A DNA stretch of 31,194 nucleotides from Neolecta irregularis DAH-3 (taxonomy: Eukaryota > Ascomycota > Neolectomycetes > Neolectales > Neolectaceae). Location of the stretch: contig LXFE01002362.1 in the NCBI GenBank assembly GCA_001929475.1, positions 1 through 31,194 on the forward strand, written 5' to 3'. Position numbers and translations under genes: made by a program. This document shows, piece by piece, positions 9,596 to 20,128 of the stretch. Numbering within the stretch: position 1 is the first letter of the stretch; each line of letters begins with the position of its first letter. The notes under the pieces were generated by a model that saw only the letters and a list, made by a program, of their open reading frames with translations, had not been told where the DNA came from and ran no database searches.

Positions 9596-10492
9596 CTATG
9601 CGATATTCATATATGCCTCCATATCTTGGCGGTACTTTTCCGAACGTGCTTTCGCCAGTTGAAAGTATTTCTAGAATAGCTTAGAACCCACTACGAAGTC
9701 AATGGTATATACCGTTTTTTCGCTATCGCTCATGTTTCTCCAGGTTTCTCCAGATCTTTTGCCATTCTCCGCGACACTCAAACTAGGGTCTCGATTTTCA
9801 ATATTGAAGAGCAAATACGCGGTTAAAGGTCTTTTGGGTCGTCTCGAGTCAACGAGAGGTTTAATATTGCTCTTTCGGCCATTTTTCTTGAGTTTTCTTC
9901 GGAGAGCATTTTCTTTTGCGATCTCATCGGGGGTAAGACTAGTGACATATTGCTCATAAGCTCGTTGGTAACTTTCCTGGGCGGTCATAGCTCGAGATTG
10001 CCAATGCTAGAAGCTCAATTGGAGTAGTGGGAGAAGACGTACATTCTTTTCTGATTCAGATAATCCTTGCCATTGAGAACTCAACTCGCGGATACGGTCA
10101 TGAGGAGGAATTCCGGCGACAGCAGAGTGGTTCTCCTTGACAAATTGAGAGAAGAGATTGCCGGGAAATCTAGGGACGTCCCGTTTCGCGACCAACTTCT
10201 GTACGATGCGTTTTTTGGGCTTTTTTATAGCTTTCTTGACTGTCTTTTTGGGCTTTTTTATAGCCTTCTTGACTGTTTTTTTGGGCTTTTTGACTGGTTT
10301 CTTCTTTGCAATGGTCTTCTTAGAAGCGACTTTCTTGGCAGGTTTCTTGACAGCTGCGTTCTTGACGACAGAGGTCCTGGCGGCGTTGATCGCCTCTACA
10401 ATCGGTGAAGCCTTCGCGTATCCACGTATGACGAGCACAGCGGGGGCACGGAGAGCGAATCCTGCAAGGGGGCGGACGAAGCGGACGAGCAT
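9596..10492 (-). CDS. Mitochondrial two-HMG-box DNA-binding protein (Abf2/TFAM-like)
   Basis: Exons 10492-10043, 10006-9713 and 9670-9596 join into 272 codons. The N-terminus (MLVRFVRPLAGFALRAPAVL) is a basic, acid-free presequence typical of mitochondrial import. Residues 48-104 are Lys/Pro-rich and contain repeats of KKPKKTVKKAI. HMG box 1 covers about 108-172 (FPGNLFSQFVKENH, SSQWQGLSESEK). HMG box 2 covers about 207-268 (RPKRPLTAYLLFNIENRD, TWRNMSDSEK, KARSEKYRQDMEAY). Abf2/TFAM proteins bend and package mitochondrial DNA. The long Lys-rich linker before box 1 is unusual and recalls histone H1 tails. Introns are 36 and 42 nt. The gene diverges from the complex I subunit at 10803. Confidence 0.85.
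10210..10280 (-). repeat. In-gene tandem repeat encoding KKPKKTVKKAI
   Basis: A unit of about 33 bp (plus strand TTTTTGGGCTTTTTTATAGC, then TTCTTGACTGTC) occurs twice almost exactly and a third time in part. It encodes the repeated Lys/Pro motif of the HMG-box protein. Near identity at DNA level points to recent unequal crossing-over or slippage, so copy number may vary between strains. Confidence 0.75.
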
Positions 10493-10802
10493 TGGGGATG
10501 AGAGGGATGAGAGGGAGTGGGGAAAGCTGCCTTTTCAGGCGGCGAGGCCAGGCGTCAAGAATGTGCAATCGCCACTAATTTCTGGATGTATTAGCGGCGA
10601 TTGCATCATGATGAGTCCCTTTTGTTTCAACCTCGGACCTGGGACCAAGAAGTTGGTCCTCCTGGTTTCTGTGTAGCTGCAGTCCCTGGGATTCTCGCAT
10701 CTTGATATATAACTGGCACGGAGACCACATTATCCTTGCATTATGAAGGGCCTGGGTTTCACCTGGCTCACTTTTGCAGGCTACAGCCGTCAACCACCAA
10801 CA
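10493..10802. promoter_or_regulatory. Shared promoter of two mitochondrial-protein genes
   Basis: The HMG-box gene (minus) and the complex I 30 kDa gene (plus) start 310 bp apart. The gap holds a 16 bp inverted repeat (10564-10605), a second small inverted repeat (GGACCAA 10642-10648, TTGGTCC 10653-10659) and a TATA-like GATATATAAC at 10704-10713 for the complex I gene. Shared control of mitochondrial functions is inferred. Confidence 0.6.
10564..10605. promoter_or_regulatory. 16 bp inverted repeat in the bidirectional promoter
   Basis: TGCAATCGCCACTAAT (10564-10579) is mirrored by ATTAGCGGCGATTGCA (10590-10605) with one mismatch and a 10 bp spacer. The arms are long and the spacer equals one helical turn, as expected for a dimeric regulator site. 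The binding protein is unknown. Confidence 0.55.
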
Positions 10803-11671
10803 ATGGCCTGTATGCGCCCACTGTCTCGCTGTTTTTCGGTCTCAGCACGCACAAGTGTTCTTGGCGGTCGCTTTTCCTTTTAATGCCCCCTTCGCTGATT
10901 TCGAAGCCGAGCAGCGCATCCACCTCCCGATCGTCAATCCTGCCGACTCTGCTCCCACTGACCGTCTCGCCAAATATGGGATGTACCTGATGACCGCTTT
11001 CCCTAAGTACATCCAACTATTTTCCCTCTACAAAGATGAACTTTCCCTTCATATCTCTCCGTCAGGCCTTGTACCCATCATGACCTTTCTCAAATATCAT
11101 ACAAATGCACAATTTAAAAGTGTCATGGACATCGCATGTGTAGATTATCCAACAAAATCCAACCGCTTCGAGGTCGTATATAATATACTCTCGCATAGAT
11201 GGAATGCCCGCCTTCGTGTCAAAACTTACGCGAACGAAGCCTCTTCGGTTCCAAGTATAACTGATCTTTTTCAGGGGGCAAACTGGTACCCTATCCTCAA
11301 TTTTTATCTCTCCTCACAATCAAGGTATGAGCGCGAGGCCTATGACATGTTTGGAGTTTTCTTCTCCAACCACCCTGATTTGCGTCGTATACTGACCGAC
11401 TATGGATTCGAAGGTCATCCTCTTCGGAAAGACTTCCCATTAACTGGGTACACGGAAGTCCGCTACGATGAAGAGAAGAAGCGAGTCGTTGTTGAGCCAT
11501 TGCAATTACAACAGGGTAATTTCTCATCTGTCTTCGAATCTGACATTTGTAGCATTCAGGAATTTCGAAGCTCAAAGCGTCTGGGAACCTGTTGGCAAGG
11601 GCGTGGATAAAGTTCCCGAAAACATGAAGACAGCAGAACCTAAATTAAATGAAGGGAAGAAAGAGAAATAA
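10803..11671 (+). CDS. Complex I 30 kDa subunit (NDUFS3 / NUO-31 homologue)
   Basis: Exons 10803-10866, 10907-11285, 11325-11515 and 11553-11671 join into 250 codons. The protein belongs to the peripheral arm of mitochondrial NADH:ubiquinone oxidoreductase. It starts with an Arg/Ser presequence ([20 protein letters not shown]). It then shows the family core: [43 protein letters not shown], and [20 protein letters not shown] plus [13 protein letters not shown]. The end ([14 protein letters not shown]) is typical. Introns 2 and 3 (39 and 37 nt) are fixed by the family sequence. Intron 1 is less sure: a donor at 10867 (40 nt) or 10855 (52 nt) both keep frame and differ only at the presequence junction. 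Confidence 0.93.
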
Positions 11672-12278
11672 GTATCTCGTTCTGGTTCATGGATAGCTGG
11701 AGCATTGATAGCACTCTTATAATTTGTCAAAGAGAAATACTCCCTCGGTTGGTCCAGGAAACACTTCATTTTTCCCTAATTGCATGATTTTTCTGGAGGT
11801 TATCCACTAAGATTATGAGATCCGTTTCAGGATCACAAATCATCCACCTGCAATACTGAAATGTATTACTGAAATATATTGCTTTATTATATGTTAAAAA
11901 CATTCAAGCAATTTTACGAGAAATACACACAACTTGTGCCATGGGAAGCCAGCCTTACCCAATTTGGAGGTTCATTATTTACATTCATTATTTCAAAACT
12001 TTGAAAAAACGCGAAGCGATCATGGAATGAATATAACGCTCTCAGTCATTCTCAGACAATGGCTAAAAATGACGTCATAACCTGGCGGCATTGATCAACA
12101 ACATAATACATTATTATCTCAGGGATCTGCCAAATATCCCTTCTCAAGTCTGCATTTTGAGGACATCAAGAATGTCTGCTAGCTAATTTGTTCTCCAGAC
12201 AGTAAAAAAGTAAAAAAGTATGCTTAATTAATCGTTTTTGCGCAGTCCAAAATTAAAAATGAAGATGAAAAAAAATGT
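11672..12278. other. Gene-free stretch
   Basis: This is 607 bp of AT-rich sequence between the complex I gene and tRNA-Ser. I find no coding, repeat or structured-RNA signal in it. Confidence 0.5.
12268..12275 (-). terminator. Pol III terminator of tRNA-Ser
   Basis: There is a run of eight A on the plus strand (T8 on the transcribed sense strand), three bases after the tRNA 3' end. This is the normal RNA polymerase III stop. Confidence 0.75.
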
Positions 12279-12371
12279 CGACAACTGCAGGATTCGAACC
12301 TGCGCGGGTAAAACCCAACCGCTAATCTGATAATTAGCAGGCGATCGCCTTAACCACTCGGCCAAGTTGTC
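12279..12371 (-). tRNA. tRNA-Ser(GCT) with 11 nt intron
   Basis: The reverse strand folds as a class II tRNA. The 7 bp acceptor stem is GACAACT/AGTTGTC with discriminator G. The D arm is GGCCGAGTGGTTAAGGC, the long variable arm is TGGGTTTTACCCG, and the T arm is GCAGG-TTCGAAT-CCTGC. The anticodon stem ATCGC/GCGGT closes only if ATTATCAGATT is removed after position 37. This leaves loop CTGCTAA and anticodon GCT. Nuclear tRNA introns sit exactly there. At 11 nt it is near the short end for such introns. Confidence 0.9.
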
Positions 12372-13673
12372 TCGGCTTCCCATGGGTAGGAATATAAGGA
12401 TCAATATACTCGTATTAATGTGAACAAGATTCAATCATTGACTTCGCCTTTTAAATATACTGAACATCGCTGCACATCCTCCTCAAGGGAGTCGCCGATA
12501 AAACAGCCTTCATCATCGTAGTGAAAGCGCTTCGTTGAATGATTCTACTCTGGAAACGTTTTTTCCGTTTCTTAATTTTTTCAGTGCTGAACTGCATTCA
12601 TCAAAGTATACTTGCACTGAAAGACTTCTTCAGATGACAACCCAAGCCGGTCTTTAGTGATTCTAACCTTTTACTCTCGGTATCCCTGGATTTTCAACTT
12701 GGAAGTGATCCGCCATAGTAGCACATGTCTGACCGAGATATACGCATGAAGGTTTCGGTTCCGAGATACAGTATGAGCTGAAATGCCATAATGATGGAAA
12801 TCATGGTAGGTGTAAGTGTTGAAGCTCGAGTTCGAATAAGACCAGGTTTATTATACTAGCCTGAGTGACTGAGCTTGGCTAGGTAGTGAACGCCTATCTA
12901 CTTTATATAATACAAATTAAATTGCCGCAATATTATTGCGGGCCTTCCTTCCGTAATGGTAAGCTCTACCCAAGGGTATATGCTTACAGTAGGAAGACTG
13001 ATTTCGATCTCTTTCGCCCTTCGAGTCCTCTTGTAACCATTGGAGTGATCTGTGTAAAGAAATGGAATCGTGTCGAAAGAAAATACAGAATCTTTGATGA
13101 GAACTCTTGCATTGTAGGGTAATATTGAATTGGTAGCATTGCCGTTGTGTCACTTCCTAATTCCGAACACTCATCACCGCTGATCTACTATTCTGAAACG
13201 GCTCGTGTCATTCCACGCTCCACCACGTGTCATGCTATTAAATTATTATTTTCACGGCCTAGTACTTGCTCATTCTTGAAACATTGGCCCTAGCATTATT
13301 CTTAGTAATTACTAATCCTATGGATAATCCTTCAGGACAGCTTACGATGACATTTTGGCACATCAAAGAATTATGACTGTCGCTCGAATTCACGCTTTGA
13401 ACCCCTCACAAAGGGCAATCGCTTTGTACAGGATAGAGATTGTTCCTCTAACATTCCCCGTCTAACTATTCAGCTTGCGTTCCCATACCATCAAACAATC
13501 ATATCAAGATCCTTGCTATCAATGTCTTTAAATCGTTTCCCCGAAAATGGTCGCGTGGTCAGTTGTAGACCGATATGTCACATTTCTGCGATAAAAGGAA
13601 CATACCCTCCATCTTGTTCCATGCTTCCCCATCCTCTGTTGCCCTCTGATTTGCTGCAGTCATATCGTAAATT
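12372..13673. other. Gene-poor stretch
   Basis: This is 1.3 kb with no recognisable gene. The longest frame (12886-13122, 78 codons, plus) has no family features. A small inverted pair, CTAGCC/GGCTAG, lies near 12856-12882. A structured RNA could be hidden here; I cannot exclude one by eye. Confidence 0.45.
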
Positions 13674-14059
13674 ATGATGTCGAAAATAAGAAAATCACGT
13701 CCCTCGAGTGAAACCCCGCCAGTATTTCAACGGCCAGAGACAATGTTTGAGTCTGGGATTACAGCTTTATTGATTCATATAGAGTATGCGTTATACAATG
13801 ACCGTTCGGCTATCTGCAGTACTGTAATTCTAAATGAGTGGGCCTGTATCTTGATCTAACAAAATCGAGCTTGGATGAAAAAACCAAGATCGCTGTTGCG
13901 ATCAGAACAAGAGATTAATAACTTGGGACACATGGATTTGATAATTTCCATTATGGAGAGTGATGAGCGAAGTCCCGGTGTATTCTTTCTATGTCGGTTT
14001 AATATTTGTAAAACAAGGAATGACCAACTAAAGAAAGCTTGGAACTGTCCAGTTCTTTA
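13674..14059 (+). CDS. Weak candidate spliced gene, unknown
   Basis: A frame opens at 13674 (MMSKIRKSRPSSETPPVF, then ETMFESGITALLIHIEYAL). It can join across 13819-13869 (donor GTACTG, branch TCTAAC, acceptor TCGAG) to TWMKKPRSLLRSEQEINNLG and HMDLIISIMESDERSPG, then runs to a stop near 14059 or into a further intron. The sequence is protein-like and the CTAAC-to-AG spacing fits neighbouring introns. The 51 nt intron is longer than the others and I recognise no family. It may be a real small gene, a decayed one, or chance. Confidence 0.3.
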
Positions 14060-15181
14060 GCATAGTTGCAAATATCATAATCGTTTCAGCCTGCAATATC
14101 ACATTCCTGAGAAATGACAGGCAGTCGTCGATTAATATGTCCAGCCAATGCTCTAGGGTTCCTGATCTCTGAGTCCGTCGATCAGCTATGTTGCTGAAAG
14201 AACAGTTGGAGAAATTACTATAAGTGTGAATTAGGATCAATAAACATAATCCTTTATATGAGTTCACAAGCTCTATTCCTTCTACTTTACTTTCTGGATG
14301 CTGATAACTTTAAGCTAATAGAACCTTATGCTAGAATCAAAGTCTAGAATGGTCTGGAAATTGTGATTTCTGCAATCAACGTCTCGTAGTCTGGAGACCA
14401 TAAGAATTGTAAACGAAAGTTTCGGCATCCTCGCTTTCTTCAACACCCGCAATTCAGAAATTGCTCCATACAATGTGTGTTCGACTAGAACATAACAAAC
14501 AAAGCTTAGCCATCTAGCCTACAACCGCCTAGTAAATGGTCGATCTATGAATAAGCGAGAACTAGAAGCCAAATGCTCTACATTAGTTATTAGGCAGTAG
14601 CTTCATTTGATGAACATGATGAGCAGAACCAGACGCAATAGTACACATATATTCCTATCATTAGTTGGACAAGCGACGTTTGTCGGTAGTGAGTAATATT
14701 GCCTCTCAATATCAGTTACTATTCCAGGAATATGTTTGGACACAGGGTAATGAAGTGTCTCGCCCTGCGGAGGTATTTTCCTTCTGAGCTTTGTCTGACG
14801 CCTTAAAATGACAAAGGAAACAAAGAACAAATTGATGAACACAACTTTCAGAGCTAGATGGCACCAAAAGATCCTCACCACAAAGCTGGGATTGTATCAA
14901 ACTCCTAACTTTTGGGATTTTTGCCTGGCAACTGCTCTCATGGAAGAGAGCATACCATTACTAACTGTGAAAATGATGTAGGTTATGTCTTGAGTGCGAA
15001 TTCACTGATCATGCTTCTTCGTCACCGTTTTCTCCTGATCCTTATATATTTCTGCATCCTATACTTTCCACTTAAACTACTTCGAAAAGTCCTACAAAAA
15101 ACGAATAGTAGTCAATTGGTGTTGGTCAACGCGAGTGAAAAAGAACCCACTTTTTTGCTGCCACTCCGCAGTCTGTAAACT
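14060..15181. other. Gene-free stretch upstream of eIF3f
   Basis: This is 1.1 kb with only short open frames in AT-rich sequence, for example an 88-codon plus-strand frame ending 3 bp before the eIF3f ATG. None shows family motifs. The last few hundred bases should contain the eIF3f promoter. Confidence 0.45.
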
Positions 15182-16116
15182 ATGTCACCCAAAACGCTTC
15201 ACCTCGCCCGTCCTACACCTACAACCGCCCATTGTGGTCCCCTTAAAGTCATAATAGATCCAGTTGTCCTACTCTCCATTCTTAACCACGCAAATCGCCG
15301 TCCAGAAGACCAAGAACGAGTCATCGGGACCCTACTTGGCTCCCGAAACGAAGATGGCTCTGAAATTGAATTGAAAACGTCTTTTGCAGTTCCTCATAAC
15401 GAATCAACAGATCAGGATCAGGTATGCTTTGACCCCCTGAAGCTCTTTAACTAAGAAAAAGGTCGAAGTAGATATGGAATACCACAAAACAATGTCCCAG
15501 ATCCATTCAAAAACAAATCCCCGTGAAAATCTAGTAGGATGGTACGCAACAACCTCGAATCTCAATACTTTTTCCGCTCTGATTCAAAACTTTTACGCAT
15601 CGCAAATTGACGCCCCTTCGGTCCATTTAACGATTGGTATCGAACCAGGAAAGCAGACTGATATAAATTGCTACGTTAGCAGTGGTGTTGGAGTTACCCC
15701 CGAGCGAGGGGATGATAGCTGTTACTTTGTTCCCGTCCCATGGGTCCTCAAAGACTCTGAGAAATCAGCCCGTATGTTCCTGTAGATTCTGATTTGACTA
15801 AGCGAAAGTTGATGCGCTAAATACCCAGTCAACACCGTCATCGATAACTCATCTGACTCAAACGTTAACCCAAGTTCAAGATCTCCTCAGCCGAGCGATC
15901 CGCTACGTGGATGCCGTCATCTCTGGTACCGAAAAACCAAACGTGCGAGTGGGACGACATCTGTTAAGTCAGCTCGAAAACATACCTCAGCTCCCTGCTA
16001 GTCAACTTGAAGAGATGTTTGGGAAACATGTTCAGGATGTCTTGCTGATTGAGTATCTTTCTGAAGCGGTAAAAAGTCAAGTAGAACTTGCCGCAAAGTT
16101 AGGAAGAATATGTTGA
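15182..16116 (+). CDS. Translation initiation factor eIF3 subunit F
   Basis: Exons 15182-15421, 15462-15771 and 15809-16116 join into 285 codons, the usual eIF3f size. eIF3f is an MPN-domain subunit of the eIF3 octamer core that binds the 40S subunit. Family landmarks are [60 protein letters not shown] and the C-terminal [30 protein letters not shown]. The His-x-His of JAMM metalloproteases is replaced by WYAT, so it is an inactive MPN domain, as expected for eIF3f. Introns are 40 and 37 nt. For intron 2 the acceptor at 15808 is preferred because it yields [12 protein letters not shown]. Confidence 0.92.
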
Positions 16117-16978
16117 TACGTTAACTGATTGAAGGCATGGGTAGAGATGTAAATGATGGGTAATAGTGTGATTTTTCAGTTCTCTCACGAAGAACCAAGC
16201 ATTCGTCTACCTCATTTTGGTATATGGACTCCCTTTCACATGAATTAAACAAATTGCCCAATCGACGAATGATAGCAACACGTTTTTCTGTGACCACACG
16301 ATCCGGCATAGTACCTCAAGAAATAACAAGGCGGTTTCATCAAAACATCGCTAATATGCAGCTACTGCGGTTGCTTGCGGGGCGGGAAGCCTTATGAAGA
16401 ACAATACCAAGACTTGCTATTTTAATTTGTCTGAAGGATGATCCAGAAGGCCAACGGCTCATGATACTCCTCCACAACGGCTTGGCAGTGTTATATAAAT
16501 CTATCGTGCTTTCATCTTTTTCTAGACACTAGCCACTGCCTATCATTGCTCTCTAGATGTTTCACGCTACTGCAGAGCACGAGGATATTACCCGGTCCTT
16601 TCCAGAAAGGCCATATGAAGCCTTTCGCCTACGGCAGGCTTCGAGGACCGGCGAGCTGGAGCCAGACTGTTGCTTGCAGCGGCGAGAAAAACAACTATAT
16701 CTACGTTCATGGATCAAGAGACTGGGCCAAGGGGCAGTTGAACTGGTTAGTCTGTGCCGTTTCGGCGGATCTGCTTTTTTTCCCCGGCGGGCAAATGAGC
16801 AGCAGGGCGGGTGGGAACGCGTGTCCGCTGCCAGCCGCACGCAGCCCATCGCCCGCCTTCTCCTTCCTCACGCTCCCCCTCCCGCCTCCCCCCTCTGCCT
16901 TGCCTTCCACTACTCGCTTCCTCCTCCTGTCTCTCCCTTGAGTCCTGTCTATCTCCTTGATCCGCCTTCTTGCCAGCC
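16117..16978. promoter_or_regulatory. G-alpha promoter and GC-rich leader
   Basis: The left part is AT-rich 3' flank. TATATAAAT (16492-16500) is a good TATA box. From about 16600 to 16935 the sequence becomes GC-rich and ends in a long C/T-rich run before the ATG, typical of a strongly expressed fungal gene. An ATG at 16557 opens a 152-codon upstream frame that overlaps the G-alpha start out of frame. Confidence 0.6.
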
Positions 16979-18194
16979 ATGGGTTGTGGCACGTCCCGGG
17001 AAGTTGATCCGTTAAGTCGAACTCGCAATGACCAGATCGAGTCGCAGCTCAAGAAGGACCGTCTCCGTCTTCGCAATGAAATAAAGATGCTTCTTCTGGG
17101 TTGCTTTCCCTCCCGCTTCCAGATTGCTAAACTCCCTACAGGTGCCGGCGAGTCCGGGAAATCGACTATCCTGAAACAGATGAAGCTGATCCACGAAGGT
17201 GGATACAGCCCCGATGAAAGGGATAGCTTCAAGGAAATCATTTACAGTAACACAATCCAGAGCATGCGAGTCATGCTCGAGGCGATGGAATCGATGGAGC
17301 TTATCTTGGCCGACCCGGAGAACGAGATTCACGTCCAAACCATATTTAGTCAGCCAAGTCAAATCGAGGGAAACGCCCTCCCTACCGAAGTCGGCGTTGC
17401 CATCAAAAGTTTATGGGCAGATCAAGGCGTTCAGGAATGTTTCAAGCGAAGCAGAGAGTACCAACTCAACGATTCAGCCAAATAGTAAACATCGTTGCTG
17501 GGGAATCTTTTGACGATATAGCTATTTTGATTCGGTTGATCGAATCGCTGCTTTTGACTATCTCCCAACCGATCAGGATGTGTTGCGGTCCCGAGTTAAA
17601 ACAACTGGGATCACAGAAACCACCTTTATCATCGGTGAATTGACTTATCGAATGTTTGATGTCGGCGGTCAACGATCTGAACGAAAAAAGTGGATTCATT
17701 GCTTTGAAAATGTAACCTGTATTCTCTTCCTTGTCGCGATCAGCGAGTACGACCAACGTCTACTCGAAGATGAAACCGTTAATCGAATGCAAGAAGCTCT
17801 GACCTTATTTGACTCGATCTGTAATTCGAGATGGTTTGTGAAAACCTCAGTCATCCTCTTCCTCAACAAGACGGATATTTTTAGAGATAAATTACCCATT
17901 AGCCCTATGGGCGAATATTTCAAAGACTACGAAGGTATTCTCCACTCTGTCTTCAACACGCTTACTTTAAAGGAGGAAATGACTATAACGCCGCTTGTGA
18001 TTACATTCTCAACCGTTTTGTAAGTCTGAATCAGTCCGAAACCAAACAAATATATACTCACTTTACCTGTGCCACAGAGTAACTTCCCCCTTTCCTCTTA
18101 GCTAATGGTCAGTACGACTCAAATTAAATTCGTGATGGCCGCCGTCAACGATATTGTCGTCCAAAGTAATCTTCGTGAATGTGGGCTTATTTAG
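16979..18194 (+). CDS. Heterotrimeric G protein alpha subunit, group I
   Basis: Exons 16979-17099, 17142-17484, 17522-17934, 17973-18078 and 18113-18194 join into 354 codons, the normal length. It transmits signals from seven-helix receptors at the plasma membrane, in fungi usually for pheromone or nutrient sensing. The N-terminal MGCGTSRE carries the myristoylation Gly and palmitoylation Cys. The GTP site has GAGESGKST (41-49), RSRVKTTGI (switch I), [12 protein letters not shown] (switch II), FLNKTD and TCATDTTQ. The C-terminus ECGLI has the pertussis-toxin-type Cys at -4, marking group I (FadA/Gpa1-like). The four introns are 34-42 nt. The first interrupts the P-loop codons. Confidence 0.97.
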
Positions 18195-18973
18195 AATAGC
18201 TGGGTCGTCATCTCCTTTGTTCGTCCATTTTATTCTGTTTTTTCATATCTTATCCTAAACCGCCGTTCTGTTTTTGTGATGTCGTCCAGAAAGAGGTGAG
18301 CACTTTTTTATCTTTTTTATTTTTTTATGAATATGTTTCTACAGGCTTTTTAAAAAGCTTCTTGCAGTTGCTTCCTTTGACGGTTACTGATTGGACCCAT
18401 CCGGAGTATTCAATTTCGTGTATTTAGGTCGCTAGTGGTCCATGTCTACAATCCCTTCATTTGCCAACGTCTTATATCGATACATCCCAGCAATCTACGC
18501 AATATAATTATTAGATTAACTGGGGGCAAATTTAATTCAAGTTGTCAAATAAAGCCGATTGCCAAAATATATCAAGTTTCTTACCGGCGTGTCCATGTCC
18601 TGGCTGCATTAACGCAAGAGATTAGTAATTTCTCCCTCGAATGCAATGACGAATGTTCCAAGGTTAGATCTAATATGTTTACGCCTCTGAGGAAAAGAAA
18701 AGGGATCGACAAAATCCATATGGTTCTCTTCCACTCGTATGAGCGGAAGATCGCCGGTTCTTTTTTCATGAAGCCAAATTGACCCCATCTGAAATTTGAA
18801 CTTGTATGCATTCAATAATCCCCGGTTGATTTTATTTGCCAACGCGGATAACTAAAAGAAATTCCAAGTGACAAATAGCCAGATACTCGCAAGTATAGGT
18901 ATCTATCTGAGAATTCCTCCTACATAGCTTCAAGTTGAAGACAAAGCCGGAGTATGCAATCCGACACTGCCGA
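18195..18973. other. Convergent region between G-alpha and Erv41
   Basis: This is 779 bp. On the minus strand 18842-18609 is open and protein-like (LANKINRGLLNAYKFKFQ, GDLPLIRVEENHMDFVDPF) but lacks an upstream ATG and shows no known family. On the plus strand an ATG at 18280 after a T/C-rich leader encodes only MSSRKR before a good GTGAGC donor. Neither is firm enough to call as a gene. Confidence 0.35.
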
Positions 18974-20128
18974 TTACCACTCCTCATTTTTCTCCGGTTT
19001 ATCCAATATACCAAGCGAATTCGAACTTCGTGCAAGCATTCTCATGGAACACATTTCCAAAAATCGCACAACCCACTCAGTACATACCAAAAGACCTCCA
19101 ATAATACTCGTCAATCTTATTAAAAAAGGGAAGAACGAAATTCGGTTAGCAGTCACGGTAAGACTTAGTGGCTCGATATCATATTTGAAAAAGATTCCAG
19201 GAATACCGCTTTTAAGAGGTTGTGACTGTTCAGTTACTGCATATTGATTTGTATCGATGGTTCGAAACCGACCGCGGTACGTAGTTGGAATTATAGAGAG
19301 GTAGTATTGGAAACGATAAAAGTCTAGATATTAAAACCAGAATATCCATGGAGCAACCCACTCTCTTCAGTGCGCGTGTAAATTCCATCCAACGGGTTTA
19401 CCAAGTTTGGATAAAGGTCTCCAAACGAGTACTCTCTTATCACGTGCGAGAAATTCATACCTTTAATAAGCATAAGAACAGATGCCGAATTCATACGATC
19501 GTGATCCAGGTGCATTAATCCACCGTATCCATGACCAATTGCTGTTATATGGAAATCTCCCATTACTCTATTTAAGAACAAGGATCCCCAAATGCGACAT
19601 GCGTCTCCTGTTTTTACTCGTTTCTTCAATCCCCCTTTACGTGCATTGAGAGCTGCTTTGAGACTTGGATCATCAGCTCGATGCGACAGTAGCGACTCCG
19701 TATCCAGAGTGTTAAATTCCGACTAGGATATTGAGAAAAGCCTCTATTTTAAAAAGATATAATAGTACCGGTGATTTTTTGAGAATTCCATCTGTTACTA
19801 TGAGATCTCCAGTCGCATCTTGAACATTGATATGTAACACTATATGGATTAAAATTGCTCTCGTGTGCAACACGGTACCTTCGCATTCCATTGCAACTGT
19901 GATATCCACATTCAGCCTCATACGTTGTTCGATCTTCTTTTCTACGCTAAATCTGTGAGTCTCTTGACCACCAAGATATCGATTGAATTCCGATACTGAA
20001 AAACACGCGATAAAAAGGATTATGATTACCGAAATGATACCATTACGGGAGGTTCGTGTAGTATAAGCCGAATCGACTTTCGGGAAAGCATCGAATGTTC
20101 GAATCGTCGATGGGACCAAGTCATCCAT
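18974..20128 (-). CDS. erv41: Erv41 / ERGIC2-like COPII cargo receptor
   Basis: Exons 20128-19879, 19839-19769, 19722-19362 and 19323-18974 join into 343 codons, matching Erv41 in size. Erv41 pairs with Erv46 and cycles between ER and Golgi as a retrieval receptor. The N-terminus IRTFDAFPKV then TSRNGIISVIIILFIACF gives the first membrane helix. The lumenal domain shows RLNVDITVAMEC, INVQDATGD, CRIWGSLFLNRVMGDFHITA, HVIREYSFGDLYP and NPLDG. YRFQYYLSIIPT, IDTNQYAVTEQ and GIPGIFFKYDIEPL lead into the second helix (ISFFPFLIRLTSIIGGLLV). Introns are 39, 46 and 38 nt. The frame is open for 50 codons upstream of this ATG, so an earlier start at 20278 is possible, but the family starts here. Confidence 0.9.

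Noticed and set aside
16546..16941. Overlapping open frames upstream of G-alpha read as a separate gene
   Set aside because: They lie in a GC-rich C/T-rich leader, have no family features, and run into the G-alpha start. The ATG at 16557 is kept only as a possible regulatory upstream frame.
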